A stretch of DNA of 33,755 bases from Streptosporangiaceae bacterium (GTDB taxonomy: Bacteria; Actinomycetota; Actinomycetes; Streptosporangiales; Streptosporangiaceae): NCBI GenBank assembly GCA_025964695.1, contig JAOPYK010000008.1:1-33755 (forward strand). Direction: 5' to 3'. Made by a program: the position numbers and the translations under genes. The notes under the pieces were generated by a model. It saw only the letters and a list, made by a program, of their open reading frames with translations. It ran no database searches and was not told where the DNA came from. This document shows, piece by piece, positions 32,120 to 33,755 of the stretch (the first letter of the stretch is position 1; each line of letters opens with the position of its first letter).

Positions 32120-33139
32120 TCACCGCTCACCCCGCGCCCGGGGGTGGGAGGTGTCGTAGACCTCCCGCAGCAGCTGGACCGCCCCCAGCGTATAGACCTG
32201 GGTGGTCGTCACCGACGCGTGGCCGAGCAGCTCCTGGACCACCCTGACCTCGGCCCCTCCGTCGAGAAGGTGGGTGGCGAAGGAATGCCGGAGTGTGTGC
32301 GGGGACACATCGCGCAGCCCGGCCCGCTCGGCGGCCGCGCGCAGCACCATCCAGGCCCCCTGACGGGACAGCCGCCCTCCCCGGGCGTTCAGGAACAGCG
32401 CAGGCAGCCCGCGCCCCGCCTTGACCAGCTCGGGCCGGGCCCGGGCCAGATAGGCCCCGACGGCCCGCTGGGCGTAGCCGCCGATGGGCACCATCCGGGT
32501 CTTGCCCCCCTTGCCGGACACCCGGGCGAGCCCGTCGCCCAGGTCGAGCGCGTCGACGTCCAGCCCGACCGCCTCGGAGATGCGCGCGCCGGAGCCGTAC
32601 AGCAGCTCCAGCAGCGCCCGGTCGCGCAGGCCGCGCGGGGTGTCTTCGGGATCCGCCGCGGCCAGCAGCCGCTCCACCTGGTCGAGGGAGATGGCCTTGG
32701 GCAGCCGCCGCGGCGGGGCGGGCGCCTTGACGTCGCGGGCCGGGTCGGCCGTGGCCAGGCCCTCACGGAGCGCGAACCGGTGCAGTCCGCGTACCGCGAC
32801 GACGGCCCGCGCCGCCGACCCGGCCGACAGCGGCGGATGCCGCTGGTCGCCCTCCCGCAGGCCGCTGAGAAAGGCCAGCACGTCGTCCTCGCCGGCCTGG
32901 CCGATGGCCGCGCGGCCGCGCTCGGCGAGTACGGCGGCGTACCGGCGCAGATCCCGGCGGTAGGAGCTGAGCGTGTTCTCGGCGAGGCCGCGATCCACCG
33001 CGAGGTGGTCCAGGTAGCCGCGCACGGCGGAGTCCAGGGCCGAGTCCAGAGCGGCGTGCGGGGCGGCGTGCGAGGAGGCGTCAGGGGCGGCCTGCGGGCC
33101 GGCATCGTCGCCGGTGACCGCCTGATCGGGCACGCTCAT
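32120..33139 (-). CDS. xerD: Tyrosine recombinase XerD
   Basis: A 339-residue site-specific recombinase resolving chromosome dimers at dif. The N-terminal SAM-like DNA-binding domain is at about 35-125. Catalytic residues are all present: Arg186 (G-A-R-I-S-E), Lys213 (G-K-G-G-K-T-R), His281 and Arg284 (H-T-L-R-H), His307 (L-G-H-A-S) and the nucleophile Tyr316. An Ala/Asp-rich extension of about 30 residues precedes the fold. Position in the xerD-parA-scpAB block and the single-domain length support XerD rather than a phage integrase. Confidence 0.93.
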   Translation of the reverse strand: MSVPDQAVTGDDAGPQAAPDASSHAAPHAALDSALDSAVRGYLDHLAVDRGLAENTLSSYRRDLRRYAAVLAERGRAAIGQAGEDDVLAFLSGLREGDQRHPPLSAGSAARAVVAVRGLHRFALREGLATADPARDVKAPAPPRRLPKAISLDQVERLLAAADPEDTPRGLRDRALLELLYGSGARISEAVGLDVDALDLGDGLARVSGKGGKTRMVPIGGYAQRAVGAYLARARPELVKAGRGLPALFLNARGGRLSRQGAWMVLRAAAERAGLRDVSPHTLRHSFATHLLDGGAEVRVVQELLGHASVTTTQVYTLGAVQLLREVYDTSHPRARGER

Positions 33140-33312
33140 CGGCTCGCCCCCCTGCGCCGCATGCGATGGGGGCGGGCGGACGGCCGCCGCGCGGTGCGGC
33201 CCACGGGTCCACCGGCGCGCGGTCGCCGCCGTCCGCTCCCCGGTGCGGCCGTGCCGCGCCCGCGCGCTGTGCCCATCGCCTCGCTCGCTGCTCGCCCCGC
33301 TGTGACCTGCCC

Positions 33313-33347
33313 ATCATGCCCGTTCCCGCGGTACGGACGGGCATGAT
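33313..33347. terminator. Hairpin terminator after the NUDIX gene
   Basis: Perfect 11-bp arms ATCATGCCCGT (33313-33323) and ACGGGCATGAT (33337-33347), with a 13-nt loop. They lie 8 bp beyond the minus-strand NUDIX stop, as expected for a terminator separating it from xerD. Confidence 0.65.
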
Positions 33348-33354
33348 CGCCGGG

Positions 33355-33755
33355 TCAGCCCTCGGGCGCATCGGCCGCACGCAGGTCACGGAAACCCGTG
33401 GTGCGGGCGGCGTCGGCGGCCAAGATACCGGTCACGGCGACCGAATTGTGGATGTCACCGGCGAATACCTTCGCAACGGCCTCCTCCAAGGGCACCCACA
33501 CGACGGGCATGTCGGCCTCCTCGTGGACGCGCTCGAAGTCGATCTCCTCGGCGGGCACCTCGGTGAGCCTGCGGGCCAGGAAGATCCGGATGCGCTCGTC
33601 GGACATCCCCGGGGAGGTGTACACGTCCACGAGGGTGAGCCACTCAGCGGCCCGGTAGCCCGCCTCCTCGACCAGCTCGCGTTGGGCGGTGAGCCACGGC
33701 GGCTCGCCTGCCACGTCCCGCAATCCGGCCGGCACCTCCCACAGTTGATAGCCGA
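33355..33755 (-). CDS. NUDIX hydrolase, ADP-ribose pyrophosphatase-like (partial, cut by window edge)
   Basis: The C-terminal 133 residues of a protein whose start lies beyond 33755. The frame stays open to the edge (Y-Q-L-W-E-V-P-A-G-L). The NUDIX box is complete, ending G-E-P-P-W-L-T-A-Q-R-E-L-V-E-E-A-G-Y, with all metal-binding Glu. The following 'Y.SPGMSDERI.IFLAR.L' matches ADP-ribose pyrophosphatases, which hydrolyse ADP-ribose to AMP and ribose 5-phosphate. This gene is commonly next to xerD in actinobacteria. Confidence 0.9.
   Translation of the reverse strand, partial: GYQLWEVPAGLRDVAGEPPWLTAQRELVEEAGYRAAEWLTLVDVYTSPGMSDERIRIFLARRLTEVPAEEIDFERVHEEADMPVVWVPLEEAVAKVFAGDIHNSVAVTGILAADAARTTGFRDLRAADAPEG

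Noticed and set aside
33140-33312. Gene between xerD and the NUDIX gene
   Set aside because: Frames here are Arg/Pro/Ala-rich shadows with no start signals; I see only a spacer and the hairpin near its left end of the NUDIX gene.

Overview
This window looks like chromosome from a high-GC actinomycete. GC is very high throughout, GTG starts and 4-bp ATGA/GTGA gene overlaps are frequent, and the right half carries the actinobacterial block xerD-parA-scpA-scpB-rluB-aroH-tyrA-cmk-der. The gene content fits a Streptosporangiales-like organism, but that is an inference and no rRNA or tRNA is present to fix the taxon.

Left end (1-1237): a decayed accessory zone with a truncated serine-recombinase fragment, a frameshifted GNAT acetyltransferase tail containing a 9-bp tandem repeat, and unrecognised sequence. 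A Fur-family regulator follows (1238-1681), with a probable promoter and an operator-like palindrome. Next is a tightly overlapped minus-strand operon for methylmalonyl-CoA mutase small subunit, large subunit and the MeaB chaperone (1984-7018), ending inside a GGTCA pentanucleotide repeat. A small two-TM protein gene (7361-7612) and a ketosynthase-III-like C-terminal scrap follow.

7885-16619 is a carbohydrate catabolic island, probably for a sugar alcohol. A minus-strand operon (FGGY kinase, DeoR regulator, PfkB kinase, class II aldolase) diverges from a plus-strand operon (lipoprotein binding protein, two ABC permeases, zinc polyol dehydrogenase). The two operons are driven by mirror-image promoters embedded in a 42-bp inverted repeat. 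Uptake, oxidation, two phosphorylations and aldol cleavage to triose phosphates form a coherent inferred route. No ATPase is encoded in the island, so a shared MsiK-type ATPase is likely.

16719-19088 is a molybdate-type ABC locus (modC, modB and an HTH-Mop regulator) without a full modA; a 22-codon ORF sits where modA would be expected. 19265-21993 holds a cold-shock protein gene, a dimethylarginine dimethylaminohydrolase-like gene and a nitric oxide synthase oxygenase gene side by side. 22119-23728 encodes a YjbR protein and an unusual fusion of a nucleoside 2-deoxyribosyltransferase-like domain with a NUDIX domain. A four-TM protein gene (23834-24616) and a 34-bp perfect palindrome separate this from the housekeeping block.

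24672-33139 (minus strand) carries der, cmk, tyrA, aroH, rluB, scpB, scpA, parA and xerD, covering GTPase-dependent ribosome assembly, CMP phosphorylation, tyrosine synthesis, rRNA pseudouridylation, and chromosome condensation, partition and dimer resolution. The right edge cuts through an ADP-ribose-pyrophosphatase-like NUDIX gene.
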